Origin: Gossypium raimondii
Lineage: Eukaryota; Streptophyta; Magnoliopsida; Malvales; Malvaceae
Length of the DNA: 64,000 bases
Reading direction: 5' to 3'
Assembly: GCF_025698545.1 (NCBI RefSeq)
Contig: NC_068571.1
Location: 46,905,733-46,969,732, forward strand
Of the stretch, positions 38,829-49,776 are shown in pieces; the first letter of the stretch is position 1, and each line of letters begins with the position of its first letter. The notes below the pieces were generated by a model. The model searched no databases, was not told the origin of the DNA, and saw only the letters and a list, made by a program, of their open reading frames with translations. The translations under genes and the position numbers were made by a program.

Positions 38829-41463
38829 TGTACAGCCCAAATTTGCCCGGGCCTTATACCAGCAAAACAAAAACAATAGGCCCAAACCCAACAGAGACTA
38901 GGGTTTCAGAACCCTAGCCCCTCCCTCGGTGCCGCATGCTAGGGTCTTCTGACTTCTGCCCCGTCAGCGCAAATGGCGCACCTACCCCGTCCGTGTCACG
39001 TCTCCTCCACCGCCCTATACCTGCAAATAATAAAGAGCGACAACAGCAACAAGCAACAGGAGGTTTTTTGTTTTTAATTTTCGGTATAAAGACCGATTTT
39101 AAAACAGATTGTAAGAAGAAGAACAAAATGTAAAAAAAACAAAAATATTGAGAAATCAATACAAAAAAAAAGGTGTTCTTCTTTTCCTTTTTTATTTCCG
39201 TTTCTGGTTCACTTATTTTTTTCTTTCGTTTTTTTCAATCATATATATATATGAGAACATATAATAATAAAAAAGGGAAAAGGAGAAAGAATCTTACCGG
39301 AATCGCCCCGCGAGCATCGTCGCCGGAGTCCTACTTTGGGTCACCGAAATCGGGCAAGGAGGGCGACGATTTTTTTTTTCTCTCGTGACCCCGAGGCTAT
39401 GAAGACTTGGTCTTCAGTGGTCCTTGAAGCAGGGCTTAAAAGCCCGACGTTTGGGCTTCCGACCACCGACCACCGCCCACGGCGGGGCCGACGGTGGCCC
39501 ATTTGGCCGGAAAGGGGAAGGATTGAGAGAATGTTTTTTCCTCTCTGCAGTTTTTTTTTTTACACTGAAAGATTGAAGTTTTTTTTTTAAAAAAATTGCT
39601 TTAATGAAACGGCGCCGTTTTGCCCTTAAGGGTCAGGAGCCAAAACGACGCCGTTTTGGCCCTGACCCGCACGGTGACCCGACCCAGGGGAGGATCCGCG
39701 CGTTTTCTGACTTTTGGGGATATTCACCGTTTTGGTCCTTCCGAATTTTCTATTTTTCTAATGCAGTTTTTTTATTTGCAATTTTGACCCTATTATTTTT
39801 CTCTCATTTCGATTTGGTCCTCATCAAAGCGGTGCGCTCTGGAGGCCAGGATTAATTTTCTTTTGGCCCTTTTACTTTCGCGCGCTTCATGATTTGGTCC
39901 ATTACAGTGTTTGTTATCACCGGTTTCGGCCCTAATGTTTTATTTAGTTTCAACTTAGTCCTCTGTTTAGTACTTTGATTATTCATCATAAAATTGATCA
40001 TTTTAATATTATTATTACTGTATTTCACTATTATTTTCGTATTATTTTTGTTTACGTATTCATACATTTATATATTTATATATATATATACTTCTATGCT
40101 TTGTATTTGATAATCTATATACATATATATCTACATACTCATACTTTATGATTTATATACACATATAGGCATGCATAATTTCATGATATATATACACATA
40201 CATTTTGTAAAATATATCTATATGTAAACATTTTATATAAACATGTATTTATTTTATATTTTTATAATTTGTATATATCTCCATATGCATCTATATACGC
40301 ATTTTATTTTCACAAATGTATATACATACTTATATATGTACTTTTATATATTAAAATATGTATATTTTTACATATATATATATTTGTCTTACTTTATTTT
40401 TATATTTCACACATATTTTATTTTTATGAATACATATACACAGTTATATGTTTTTTATTTTCATATAATTTTTATATACTTAAACGTTTTTAGATATATA
40501 TACACTTATGTTTTCTTATACTTTATAATAGATATGTATATTTATTTTACACATGTATATAAACTCGTGCATTCTTATAATTTTTAATATACTATCTCTC
40601 GTTATTTGGATTGTTGATGTCATTCTATTGGATACTTGTTTGTTAATCCATTCATTGTATTCATTATTATTCTTAGGAAATACTTTAGTTTCTTTTATGT
40701 ATTTATTTATTATTTCATACTTTTTTACTATGTTTTTTATTTTTATTATTGCTTGTATTAGTGGTGCTTGTATTATCATTTTGTTATACATGTTAATATT
40801 TCATTTATTCCCCATTTTATGTTAAATTAATTTTGTTTAATATGGTTTTAAAATAAACAAACCTTTTGTATTTTGAAATGCGAATCTCCATGACAAATCA
40901 AAATATACAAGTCATTTCAATCAAAATTTTGAATATTCTAGAATTAATAAAAGGTTGTGTTCTAATTCACGGGATATTATCTATTTTTAAACTCGAAATA
41001 ATCAAACTCTTTCAAAATAAATAATTATTTTTAGGCATTCATTCTCGTATCGAGAATTTTAAATATTGTGTCATAATTTACGGGACGTGATTTTTTTTCT
41101 CGATTAAAGTGAAATATCCCCCTTTTCTTGAAATTTTTCAACATTTTAATACATGAATCGTATTTTTAAAATTCTTCAAAGTTCTTAATTTTCAACATTA
41201 AGACATTAAGAAATTAACTAGGTATCAATTTTGGGAGTATCGAGGGTGCTAATTCTTCTTCGTGCGTAACCGACTCCCGAACTCGTTTTTCTGAATTTTG
41301 TGGACCAAACTTGTTGTTTTAATAAAATCAAACCGTTTATTAAAAACAATCCCTTTTCGAGGTGATCCAATCACACCTCATAAAAAAGGATTGGTGGCGA
41401 CTTCCGTTTCATTTTTTAAAACCCAAGTCGACCCCGTTTTTTATCCAAAAAATGGAGTCAACA
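38829..41463 (+). mobile_element. Solo LTR, large family (2.6 kb), first copy
   Basis: It begins TGTACAGCCC and ends GGAGTCAACA, flanked by TTTAC (38824-38828) and CTTAC (41464-41468), a 5-bp target duplication with one change. The uninterrupted spacer at about 61850 shows the empty site (TATACTTACTATTTATAAA). No gag or pol lies inside. It contains GC-rich palindromes at 39607-39660, a long AT/TA-rich tract (about 40070-40560) and a conserved 3' end with ATCACACCTCA and GGTGGCGACT. The related copy at 58924-61295 shares this order. Confidence 0.85.
39607..39660. other. GC-rich palindromes in the solo LTR
   Basis: AAACGGCGCCGTTT (39607-39620) is a perfect palindrome, and AAAACGACGCCGTTTT follows at 39643-39658. 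The first palindrome is conserved at 59609-59622 in the second LTR copy. The function is unknown. It resembles E2F-type GGCGCC cores. Confidence 0.7.
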
Positions 41464-42522
41464 CTTACTATTTATAAAGCCCTTTACTGAGTTGGTGTTA
41501 CTCACAACTGGATCCCAACTCAGTAAGTGAAGGTACTTTAGTAATTTTATTTAAAAATCAATAAAAATATGCATATTAGGAGATTTGAAACCATGCCAAT
41601 TAGGTTGGCAAAACTTTCAATTTAAGTCTCCACCAAAATTTTATTTTGATAATTTTATACATTTTAAGTTTATTATACTCAATTTATTGCCTCCTTTAAT
41701 TCTATATATTAATATCATTCATTTTATGTGTTATATTATTAATTAGTTTCAAATAATACGTTTTATTATTTATTGTGTTAGTAGTTAGCAATGCTAGTAA
41801 TTTTACATTGCTAACATATATAAATTATAAAAATTTAAATAAATTTTTTTTTCTAACTTGGATAATTGAGTTGGGTGTATAACCCACTATATAAGTGGGC
41901 TTATTGATCGGGTTTTATGCATATAAGGTCAAAAGATGGGAACTTGGGCTTAAATTAGGTGGTGCAAATAATTATATATACAATTATTATTTTATTTTAG
42001 AAATAATAATAATTTTTATTTACACAGAAACAATATTTGAATAATTGTAACTTTCAAAAAGACTTGAATAAATATATCTTTTTGGAAAGTTGTAATGTAG
42101 TGAAAAATGTAACTTGTTGCACAAGTTACGTATCAAGTGACATTTTTGATGAAAACACAACGTGTCTATATATAAAATTAATAATGATGTTTTTATTATT
42201 ATGTTTTTTTTTTGTTGTTTTAAGACTTGTTGTATGTAGAGGTAAAATTAAAGCCTTAAAGGACTGTGAATCACGCTTCAAGTCTATTTCTCTCCTTTTA
42301 ATTTTCTTTTCTTGCACCTTAAGCTTTTTTCTTGTACTACAATTTTTTCTAACATATTGTATGTTAGTTTTAAACACACATTTGTGTTCAAAATGTGTGG
42401 TTTCCATGCATATACACGTGTGATAGAATTTATAATATTAATAATGTTGTTGATTGAGATGGTGTCACAAATTAACTCAACAACAACTTAGGATTGATGC
42501 TAATACCTTGATAATTAATTGG

Positions 42523-42650
42523 GGTTAAATTATGCTAATTAGTCCCTATACTTAACAAAAGTTGTGGATTTAGTCTCTGTACTTTTATTTGGTCAATTTT
42601 AGTCCCTGTACTTTTCAAATAGGTAACTTTAGTCCTTTGTACTTTATTTA
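42523..42650. repeat. Terminal fragment of the long-TIR element family
   Basis: GGGTTAAATTATGCTAATTAGTCCC and the next 100 bases match the left end of the element at 62652-63145. The rest of the element is absent, and the strictosidine synthase-like block B follows directly. Confidence 0.75.
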
Positions 42651-43108
42651 TTTACTTAAACATAATTTTTCTTTTCATTTTAGGGAGTTAAAGTGTAATT
42701 TTACTATATATTAATTTATAATTTCTTTATTTATTTATAAGAGAATTAAATAGAAATTTTTTATTTTGGGGTTGAAATGCAATTTCCTATATATATTATT
42801 TTATAATTTCGAATTTATTTAATTGTGTATTTAATTTGTTAAATGTAGTTTGATTAATGAAAATTCATAATTAACTAATAATACATTAAAAAGTTAAGTA
42901 CCAAAAAAATATAACTATTATCAACACAACTAAAGTAGAATATAAAAAGTGTATTAATTTTTGTGTTTTGCGATGACTAATTTGACTCAGCAGGCCAGTC
43001 ATTTTTCCCCATCATTGCTACAAGCTAAACCCATTAAAGCCATAATTAATTTTCTGGTAAAGGTAGAAAATAGCATTGCCAGAGCTATGTTACAATCCCA
43101 TATAAATA

Positions 43109-43117
43109 GCTTAAGTT
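43109..43117 (+). promoter_or_regulatory. Probable TATA box of the strictosidine synthase-like gene
   Basis: CCCATATAAATAGC lies about 55 bp upstream of the start codon at 43166, a plausible distance for a short 5' UTR. In pseudogene copy A the deletion begins at this point. Confidence 0.7.
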
Positions 43118-43165
43118 TATTAGCACCAAATGCAGAGATATATATCAAATTACATTTGTTTGAAA

Positions 43166-44906
43166 ATGGCAACAAACTTCATGTTCTTGAGAATCAAAAC
43201 CAAAACCACTTTGGTAATCCTCTTTTGTTTTCTTTCACCTATTGTTTCAGCAATTTCCTTCACCAAGATTCGATTGCCGAAAAATGCGACCGGCCCCGAG
43301 GCACTTGCATTTGAGTTGACAATCCCACGGTTCTTTACTGGTATAGCCGACGGTAGAATTCTAAAATATCTAGGCCCAACCATTGGCTTTCAAGAGTTTG
43401 GATTTGCCGCTCCTAACAGGTGAAAATTGCATTCTCTTAACTTAGTTTACCTTAGTTTCATGAACAGTAAAGCGAAAATGGAGGATAAAAAAAAAATTCT
43501 GAATAAAATTGTGAGACTCAATAGATTAAAGTAGTTAATATATTGGTATTCGATATGGATAATGACATTAATTTTTTTAGGCCAAAGTCGGTGTGCGACG
43601 GCACAGAAACTGCCAATCCAAATCCGGTTTGTGGAAGGCCATTAGGGATGGCATTGCACCACCGAACAAATCAGTTGTATGTTTGCGATGCTTTTTTCGG
43701 ATTCGGAGTTTTGGGTCCTAGAGGAGGATTGGTAACTCAACTTTCCATTGCCGCAGATGGTGAACCTTACCGTTTCTGCAACGGTGTTGATGTCCATCAA
43801 CCTACTGGAAATGTCTACTTCACTGATGCCAGCTCCATTTTTGATATAACGTAACCTTATCTTCCTCTTTCTGATTCTTCATTTTACTTCAAATATTTTT
43901 TTGTCTAACACTCATTTTTTATAATGGATACTTTGAGATATTTGTAGTACTGAATTGGACCGATTGGATTGGGAGCCAGTTGAGGTACCGGTTCGGAGTG
44001 TAACTTTGTACTGATTGGACCGAGAATTAGTATGGGCCAATAAAACCGATTAAAATAATTTTTTTAATCGAACTGGTCAAACCTATTGAAGTATTAAACC
44101 GGTGACCTAAATGGTTTGACCACCGATCTGGTTTAAAAACCATCGGATGTACACCCTCAAAGACCTCTAAAGACTCTGATGACAAACTAAAACAAAACAG
44201 TCATGGGGATAGAAAATTGCAATTCAATCTATTCATAAATGATAAAATTATAAAATGATAAAATTGCACTTTGACCTCCAAAAAAAAATATTTAATCCTT
44301 TAAAAAAATGATAAATAAAAAAATTAACATATGATAAAATTATATTTTGAAACCTTAAGAATTTATAATTCAATTTTGGTTCTTAAATTTTTTTTCTAAA
44401 TTTGCCCATGACAACAATTTGTCTAATCTTGCAGGCAACTTGACATAGCAGCAAGTGTTATGGATTCGACGGGGAGACTGTTGAAGTATGATGCCAAAAC
44501 CAAGCAAGTGACCGTGTTGGTTAGGAATCTTTCGTTTGCAGCCGGGGTGGCAGTCGATGAAGAAGAAAAATTTGTCATGGTTACTGAGTTCACCGCGAAC
44601 CGGACTCGAAAGATTTCACTTCAGGGTGGTGGGTCCGTCATCGCAACCATACAGCCAACCCCGGATAACATTAAGAGGACGCGATTAAACAAGTTCTGGC
44701 TAGCGGCCGCAAGGGTAGTTCCACGAATGGATTCGAGTTTGTTGCCAACTGGAGTAAGGATCAATGGAAATGGCACTGTTTTAGAAACATTTAATCTTGA
44801 GCGATGGTATGGAAATAAATCAGTGTCTGAAGTTCAAGAGTTTGGTACTAAGCTTTATATAGTATCAAGATTAGTGGATTTCATTGGTGTTTTATTAAAG
44901 CATTAA
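43166..44906 (+). CDS. Strictosidine synthase-like protein
   Basis: Three exons with consistent phases: 43166-43419, 43581-43850 and 44435-44906, giving 331 aa, close to the family norm. Residues 1-29 form a signal peptide (basic start, then TLVILFCFLSPIVSA). The six-bladed beta-propeller family signature follows: GPEALAFEL, FFTGIADGRILKYLG, LYVCDAFFGFGVLG, CNGVDVHQPTGNVYFTDAS, STGRLLKYDAKTKQVTVL, AAGVAVDEEEKFVMVTEF and SEVQEFGTKLYIVSR. True strictosidine synthase condenses tryptamine and secologanin in the vacuole. Most plant relatives, in species without these alkaloids, have other or unknown roles, so I do not assign that reaction. The start is the ATG directly before the signal peptide. 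The intact frame beside two broken copies suggests it is under selection. Confidence 0.92.
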
Positions 44907-45060
44907 AGTTTTAAAAACCTGAAACTGAAGTTAATAATAAAAGGAAGTGGCTACCCCATCATGTAATGCAATAGTAATAAGATATGGTGTTCGGATTTTT
45001 CATATTCGACATTTACACATATTGTAAACTATATCAGTAGTCAATTAAAAAAAATTATAA

Positions 45061-46265
45061 TTTGATTATCAACTATTTCCAAATTGTTTGATCTCATCCA
45101 ACCAATGAGAATTAAGAATTCCTCCATCTAAGCTTAAATGACATGCATCAACTAGACGTATAAACTAATTTTGATGATTTGTTTTAACTTATCATTTAAT
45201 TTTGAAGAAGTAAAAGACGGTCTAGACGTTATGACTGAATTTCAAAGGTTGCATTAACCACCAAAATGGCTAAGTAAAAACGTCTAATTCTAAAATCACT
45301 TTTTCGTTAAAATTTCAAAACTTAGCATGGTTGAAAAAAAACATTGTTGAAACTCCGATTAATTAGGCCATCTGTTGTTAAGTTCAATTTATTTATTGAT
45401 CATGCCATTTAAAAAAAAAAACTTAGTTGATTGCATTGAATAATCCCTTGTTAAAAGCTTAGATTTACCATTTGTGCAGTTTGTGCAGTGCATGCAAAAA
45501 TCCTAGTTAAAAAATGTCTCATATAATTTATGTGCCAAAAATTTCGTAAAGAGACCTCTGAATGTCGAATCCGAGCCTAGTCCTGAGAACTGTCTGTAGA
45601 GAGTAAAGTAGGGGGTGAGCTTGAAAATCCCAGTGTGAGTCTATACAAAATGAGCATTTAATCTATCAAACAATCATTCATCAATTTATAAAATTCAACC
45701 AATTTGGCAAGTCAACACAACTCAATGTTTCAATGTAATAATCCTACCCATTCATCAGATACACACCACGAGTTCCCCAGAACCCATCATCTGAACTCCA
45801 AAATAGTATAGGCTTAAGCCTGTTGTGCTTAAAACCACCAATAACAATATGCAGAAAATTTTGCTATTAAAAATACAGACAAGCTACTAGTAAAAATGTG
45901 TTAAATCACCCAATAACGAGTTCGCAGGGTAAGTAGTGAACTAATGTTATCAGGGTAGGTTGCGAGTTGGGTGTTCTCCAGTTATCTGTGTGCTGCTAGG
46001 GTTTCTAGTTGGGGGTTTGCCGCGAGGTGGGTTCATAGGTGTTAAAGAAATTGATTTTTCTTGAGCTATTTTTATGATTTGAATAGAAAAGCATGCAAAT
46101 AAGATATCTTTTTAATATGGATCATGTTGCAATTGTGTGGTGTGATTGGTTGAATGGTGTGTTTTGTGGTGTTTTAACATAGAGTCACTTTGGTGGCTAA
46201 TGTGACATTCAAAATTCAAGTCGGACCGTCCCGACCGAGTTTGGGGCAGCACAGTTGATGGCATT
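45061..46265. other. Intergenic / old repeat sequence
   Basis: No gene is visible. The last part (46195-46260) has TGTGACATTCAAAATTCAAG and TCGGACCGTCCCGACCGAGT, words that look like LTR or leader sequence of an old element. The final GATGGCATT joins across the copia insertion to the LINE relic at 58136. Confidence 0.5.
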
Positions 46266-46813
46266 TATTGGCAATCTACAATCTTTGACTTTTCAAAGAT
46301 GGATGGTGTGAGAAATTTGGCACTGAAAATCTAAGCATTTAAGGCATAGATTTTTGGGTTGAAATTTGGCTTGGGATAATTGCAATTTTGGTCCCTAATT
46401 GTATAGGGACTTTGCAAGTTAATCCTTGAGCTTCAACTATAAATAGGTATAGCTATTTCTCATTTTCTACATCCCACAAATGCCATTCTCTACTTAAGGC
46501 ATTTTTCTCTCTCCTTATTTGTAAAATTCCACTTGTATTTTGGAGTGAAATATATTTGGTAGTGCCCGAGGACGTAGGCAAAATTTGCTGAACCTCGTTA
46601 AAATTCTTGTGTTCTTTATTATTTATTTTGCATATTTTGTGAGTGTGATTGTAGTGATTTATTGTGCTATTAAATTACGGTAGAGGGATATTCTGGCTAG
46701 GAAAGACCTGGTACTTAAGCGATCCTCGTGATCCACCTCTCTTTCCTGAGAATTGAACTTAGTGTGATTTTTTAGTACAATAATTTTACTCTTTTACACG
46801 CTTCCGCGCAACA
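46266..46813 (+). repeat. Copia 5' LTR
   Basis: It starts TATTGGCAATC (the usual TG start has become TA) and ends CGCGCAACA. It includes CAACTATAAATAGG (TATA box, about 46436) and is the same length as the 3' LTR. Confidence 0.95.
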
Positions 46814-46814
46814 A

Positions 46815-46827
46815 TTGGTATCCGAGC
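46815..46827 (+). other. Copia primer-binding site
   Basis: TTGGTATCCGAGC begins one base after the LTR and matches the initiator tRNA-Met type TGGTATCAGAGC with one difference. Confidence 0.85.
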
Positions 46828-46848
46828 TAGATTCGTACTTGAGGAATA

Positions 46849-46931
46849 CGACCGTTTACGATACTATTTACGTATACGATATTGTTCATCCACGACACTA
46901 TTCACGTAGACGGTACTGTTCACGTATACAA
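46849..46931 (+). repeat. Short tandem repeats in the copia leader
   Basis: Four imperfect units on the theme ACGATACTATTTACGTATA / ACGGTACTGTTCACGTATA lie between the primer site and the Athila insertion. They would be in the 5' leader of the element's RNA. Confidence 0.75.
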
Positions 46932-46941
46932 TAGTTGGGAT

Positions 46942-48259
46942 TGATGCAGTCGTTGGAAGCACCAAAAATATCCTATCCCTAATAAATAATGAAAAGAATA
47001 GTAAAAGGGAAGTAGGGTCAAATCCTCAGGGACTGGACTTGCAAAATATCTTGTTCCGTGATATCCCAGGCAGAGTCTTGCCCAAGACAACCTGCGTTCC
47101 TGAAAAAAAATAAAAATAATAGCAGAATTAAATTGTTGGATCTAGAAACGAAAAATAAAATAAAAACAGAATTAAGAATATTGAATTGAAAATTCGAGAA
47201 ATTAAAAATAAAGTTAAGAGAAAGAAAATTCTTATGGGAAATTCCAGCCTCCAGTTGTCTCGTTCCGCCTTGGGTTCAATCCTCGGCTTTTAGATGATCC
47301 TTCCCAAACCAAATAAGCCAGTTATAGTGGAAGAGGACGCCTACGACCACCAGCTCCAATGATTTAGACTACGATTTGGTGGAACCTGACTTTAGCTAAC
47401 AATCGCTTCGTGAGATCGTCTTATGCTAGATCAACGCTTCTCAATGGCGAATCCACGCCATTTTGTCTCTTGGGCTCGCCAACCTCGACGTGATAAGCTA
47501 ACGAACCGATTGTGCAACCTTCCCAAAACATACAAAGCGGCCGCCTTTGCATATGTTGAAAAACTTACTTCTTAAGGGACTTGGGCAAGCGTCGGCCAGT
47601 AGTCTTGAGAAACGATGAATACTCGTGAGAAGGCTAAGTACTGATTCTAAGCCTCAAGAACCTTTTGGGGATTTTGACAACCTTGCTAGATGGGTTTAGT
47701 GGCTCATGGTTGTGGTAGAAAAGAAAATAAATAAAATAAAAATAAAGATTTTATTGAAAGAAAATATGAAAAGAACAAAAGCCTAGACTTTTGGGAGAGA
47801 GTGTTCTGAGAAAAAGAAAAGATGAGATCCTTTTAAGTCACTTCACCCCTATTTATAGTGCTAGGGAGATATTCTAATTCTACTTAAATTCCTAAAAGAT
47901 AAATACATTTAATTGAAGATAAATAAAGATAAAATAAAATTCTAAAAATAATCCTTAATAATTATCTCAATATTAATTATCCTAATATAATTAAAATAGA
48001 GTTTAATAAAATAAAATCTCTTCTTTTTGCATTTCAACCCTTGTGTCCTCCATGCTTGCACTATTGGCACCAACTTTTCCTTGTGTCGCACATTGGCCCA
48101 TTTTATCTCTAAATTCACGCTTTTGGCCCTTAATTTCACTTTTACCTCAAATTTAGTCCCTATGAGATAAAAGATCATAAATAGCTCAAATTAGTAGGAT
48201 CATACTCAGAATAAATACATAATTAATACATAAAAATACGTTATTCTAGAGTGTTATCA
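46942..48259 (-). repeat. Athila-like 3' LTR (1318 bp)
   Basis: The full-length LTR, ending ...GTGTTATCA at 48259 (plus-strand reading). A 78-codon frame at 47942-48178 repeats in the sister LTR and is not a gene. Confidence 0.93.
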
Positions 48260-48275
48260 AATCCCCCTACTTAGC
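48260..48275 (-). other. Polypurine tract of the Athila-like element
   Basis: The minus strand reads GCTAAGTAGGGGGATT directly against the LTR, in the expected place for plus-strand priming. Confidence 0.8.
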
Positions 48276-48578
48276 CCATGCTTACCCTCAAGTATGGTTC
48301 CTATCTACTGTGAAAGTTAGATTCTGTCATAAAAGAAATACAACTCTAAAGTTTTATAAAAATCAGTCAAAAATGCATATGAAAAATAAAGAGAACCCTA
48401 AGCTTGCTTTAAGTAAAACAGAGAAAGATTTCCAATTAATACACGCAAAAATTAGAATCAACTTGAATTATTTAATGAAAATTAGGTAAATTACCAAACC
48501 TACCAAGACACCCTATTTGTTTCCTCCTTTAGTCCCCAAATTATTATTATTATTATTATTTACTTTAGGAATATACTG

Positions 48579-48848
48579 AACCTTTTGATGCGAAGAGAGA
48601 TGACAGCCAAGCACCCCACCCCGGTTACTCAGCCCAGCAGACTCCTAATTTATTATAATTTTTTCTTAAGAACACATCGAACCTTTTGACACGAAGAGAG
48701 ATGACAGCCAAGCACCCCACCCCGGTTACTCAGCCCAACATGTTCTTAAAGATTAATTCCGGTTAGCGGAGTTTTATCTAACACGTCACACAACCTTTTG
48801 ACGCGAAATAGGATGACAACCCAAGCACCCTACCCCGGTTACTCAGTC
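48579..48848 (-). repeat. Three spaced copies of a 56-bp motif in the Athila-like 3' region
   Basis: Copies begin at 48579, 48680 and 48792 with AACCTTTTGA(T/C)(G/A)CGAA and end CCCCGGTTACTCAG. The 56-bp core is conserved while the spacers differ. The region is non-coding, between the last frame and the polypurine tract. Confidence 0.9.
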
Positions 48849-49776
48849 AGTCACGTTTTTAAGCTGCACTCATAACCACGGAAACATTAAATGACATTAA
48901 TAATAACTTTTTTTTGAGGACTTTAGAGAAAAAATAATAATAATCAAGTGTCAAAAATAAGTTTTAGTAATTACCTTAATAGTCATCAACATATTTTAGC
49001 ATGCAAACATATTAAGTGTCCACTTTGTATTTAAACTTGATCAATTTTACGAAAAGCAAGATAAAATTAACTTTATGAATCACAATTATTTTTACTCTAA
49101 TAAAAATAAAACAGTGGAGATGACATCAATTATGAAAAATTCGTAATTTTCTCAGAAAACAATAATCATGCTTGTAGATCAAACAGTAGGCAATTCTTGG
49201 TAAAAATCTTGGGCATGAAAAGAGGCAGGAGATTCCAAAAAAATAAATATGGACAAAATAAAGCCTCAAGCAGAAACACCAGCCAAAAATAATCACAGCA
49301 ACAGCAACAATAACCAAAATCACAGCAGAAAATGATAGTAATAACGAAGAGTACCTCCCCCTACTGAAAGCACATTGTCCTCAATGTGGACGAAAAGAAA
49401 TAAATAGGTAGAAAAGTTTAGAAAAACTCCCCATGTGATCACAAATGATGGCAATGAGCTTGGTCAGTTGCTGGCCAAAGGTTTCAAGTCAGGCCTTAAT
49501 GCGCTTTAAGTGTTGCTTAACGGTTTGCTTCATTTTTTTTTCTAAGCAAAAGAAGAAAAATTGATTAATATCCAAATAAGTAATAAATAATAAAATAAAG
49601 TAATAAATAAAGTAAAGAAAAATAATAAATAAAATAATAATAAATAAAATAAAAATTGGGTTGCCTCCCAACAAACGCTTGTTTAACGTCGTTAGCTCGA
49701 CGCCGTTATTGGTTCTATGGTGGTTCCAAATAGATTTTCTTAACCGTGTGGGCTTGAAAATTCTCATAAAATGGCT
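48849..49776 (-). other. Non-coding 3' region of the Athila-like element
   Basis: No env-like or other gene is seen between the integrase tail and the polypurine tract. It is AT-rich, with an imperfect AATAAATAA-type low-complexity stretch at about 49575-49655. Confidence 0.6.

Larger units (their letters stand above)
38397..42522. repeat. Duplicated spacer P1, interrupted by a solo LTR
   Basis: Bases 38397-38828 and 41464-42522 align directly with 61391-62650 (shared: TTTGTTACGTCTTACCTTACACGTGAT, CCTTTACTGAGTTGGTGTTAC, AATTTATTGCCTCCTTTAATTC and GTGTCACAAATTAACTCAA). The 38829-41463 solo LTR interrupts P1. P1 also has about 235 bp near 42056-42290 that P2 lacks, which contains a 128-codon frame with no recognisable product. 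Confidence 0.85.
42655..45060. repeat. Duplicated block B (strictosidine synthase-like locus)
   Basis: Direct-orientation partner of block A. It keeps the promoter, all three exons and the 3' flank. The segment 42655-42820 also resembles 63815-63960 near the window end. Confidence 0.85.

Noticed and set aside
40243-40825. Hydrophobic open frames of 74-114 codons
   Set aside because: These lie in the AT/TA-rich tract of a solo LTR. The Tyr/Ile/Phe richness reflects composition. The equivalent tract at 60288-60594 gives similar spurious frames.
42037-42423. 128-codon plus-strand frame with a hydrophobic, cysteine-rich product
   Set aside because: Most of it lies in a P1-specific stretch absent from the duplicate spacer P2, it has no recognisable domain, and a frame of similar length lies opposite.
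48541-48860. Spaced repeats that could suggest a CRISPR-like array
   Set aside because: Only three units with unequal spacing, in a plant retrotransposon 3' region. There is no CRISPR context.
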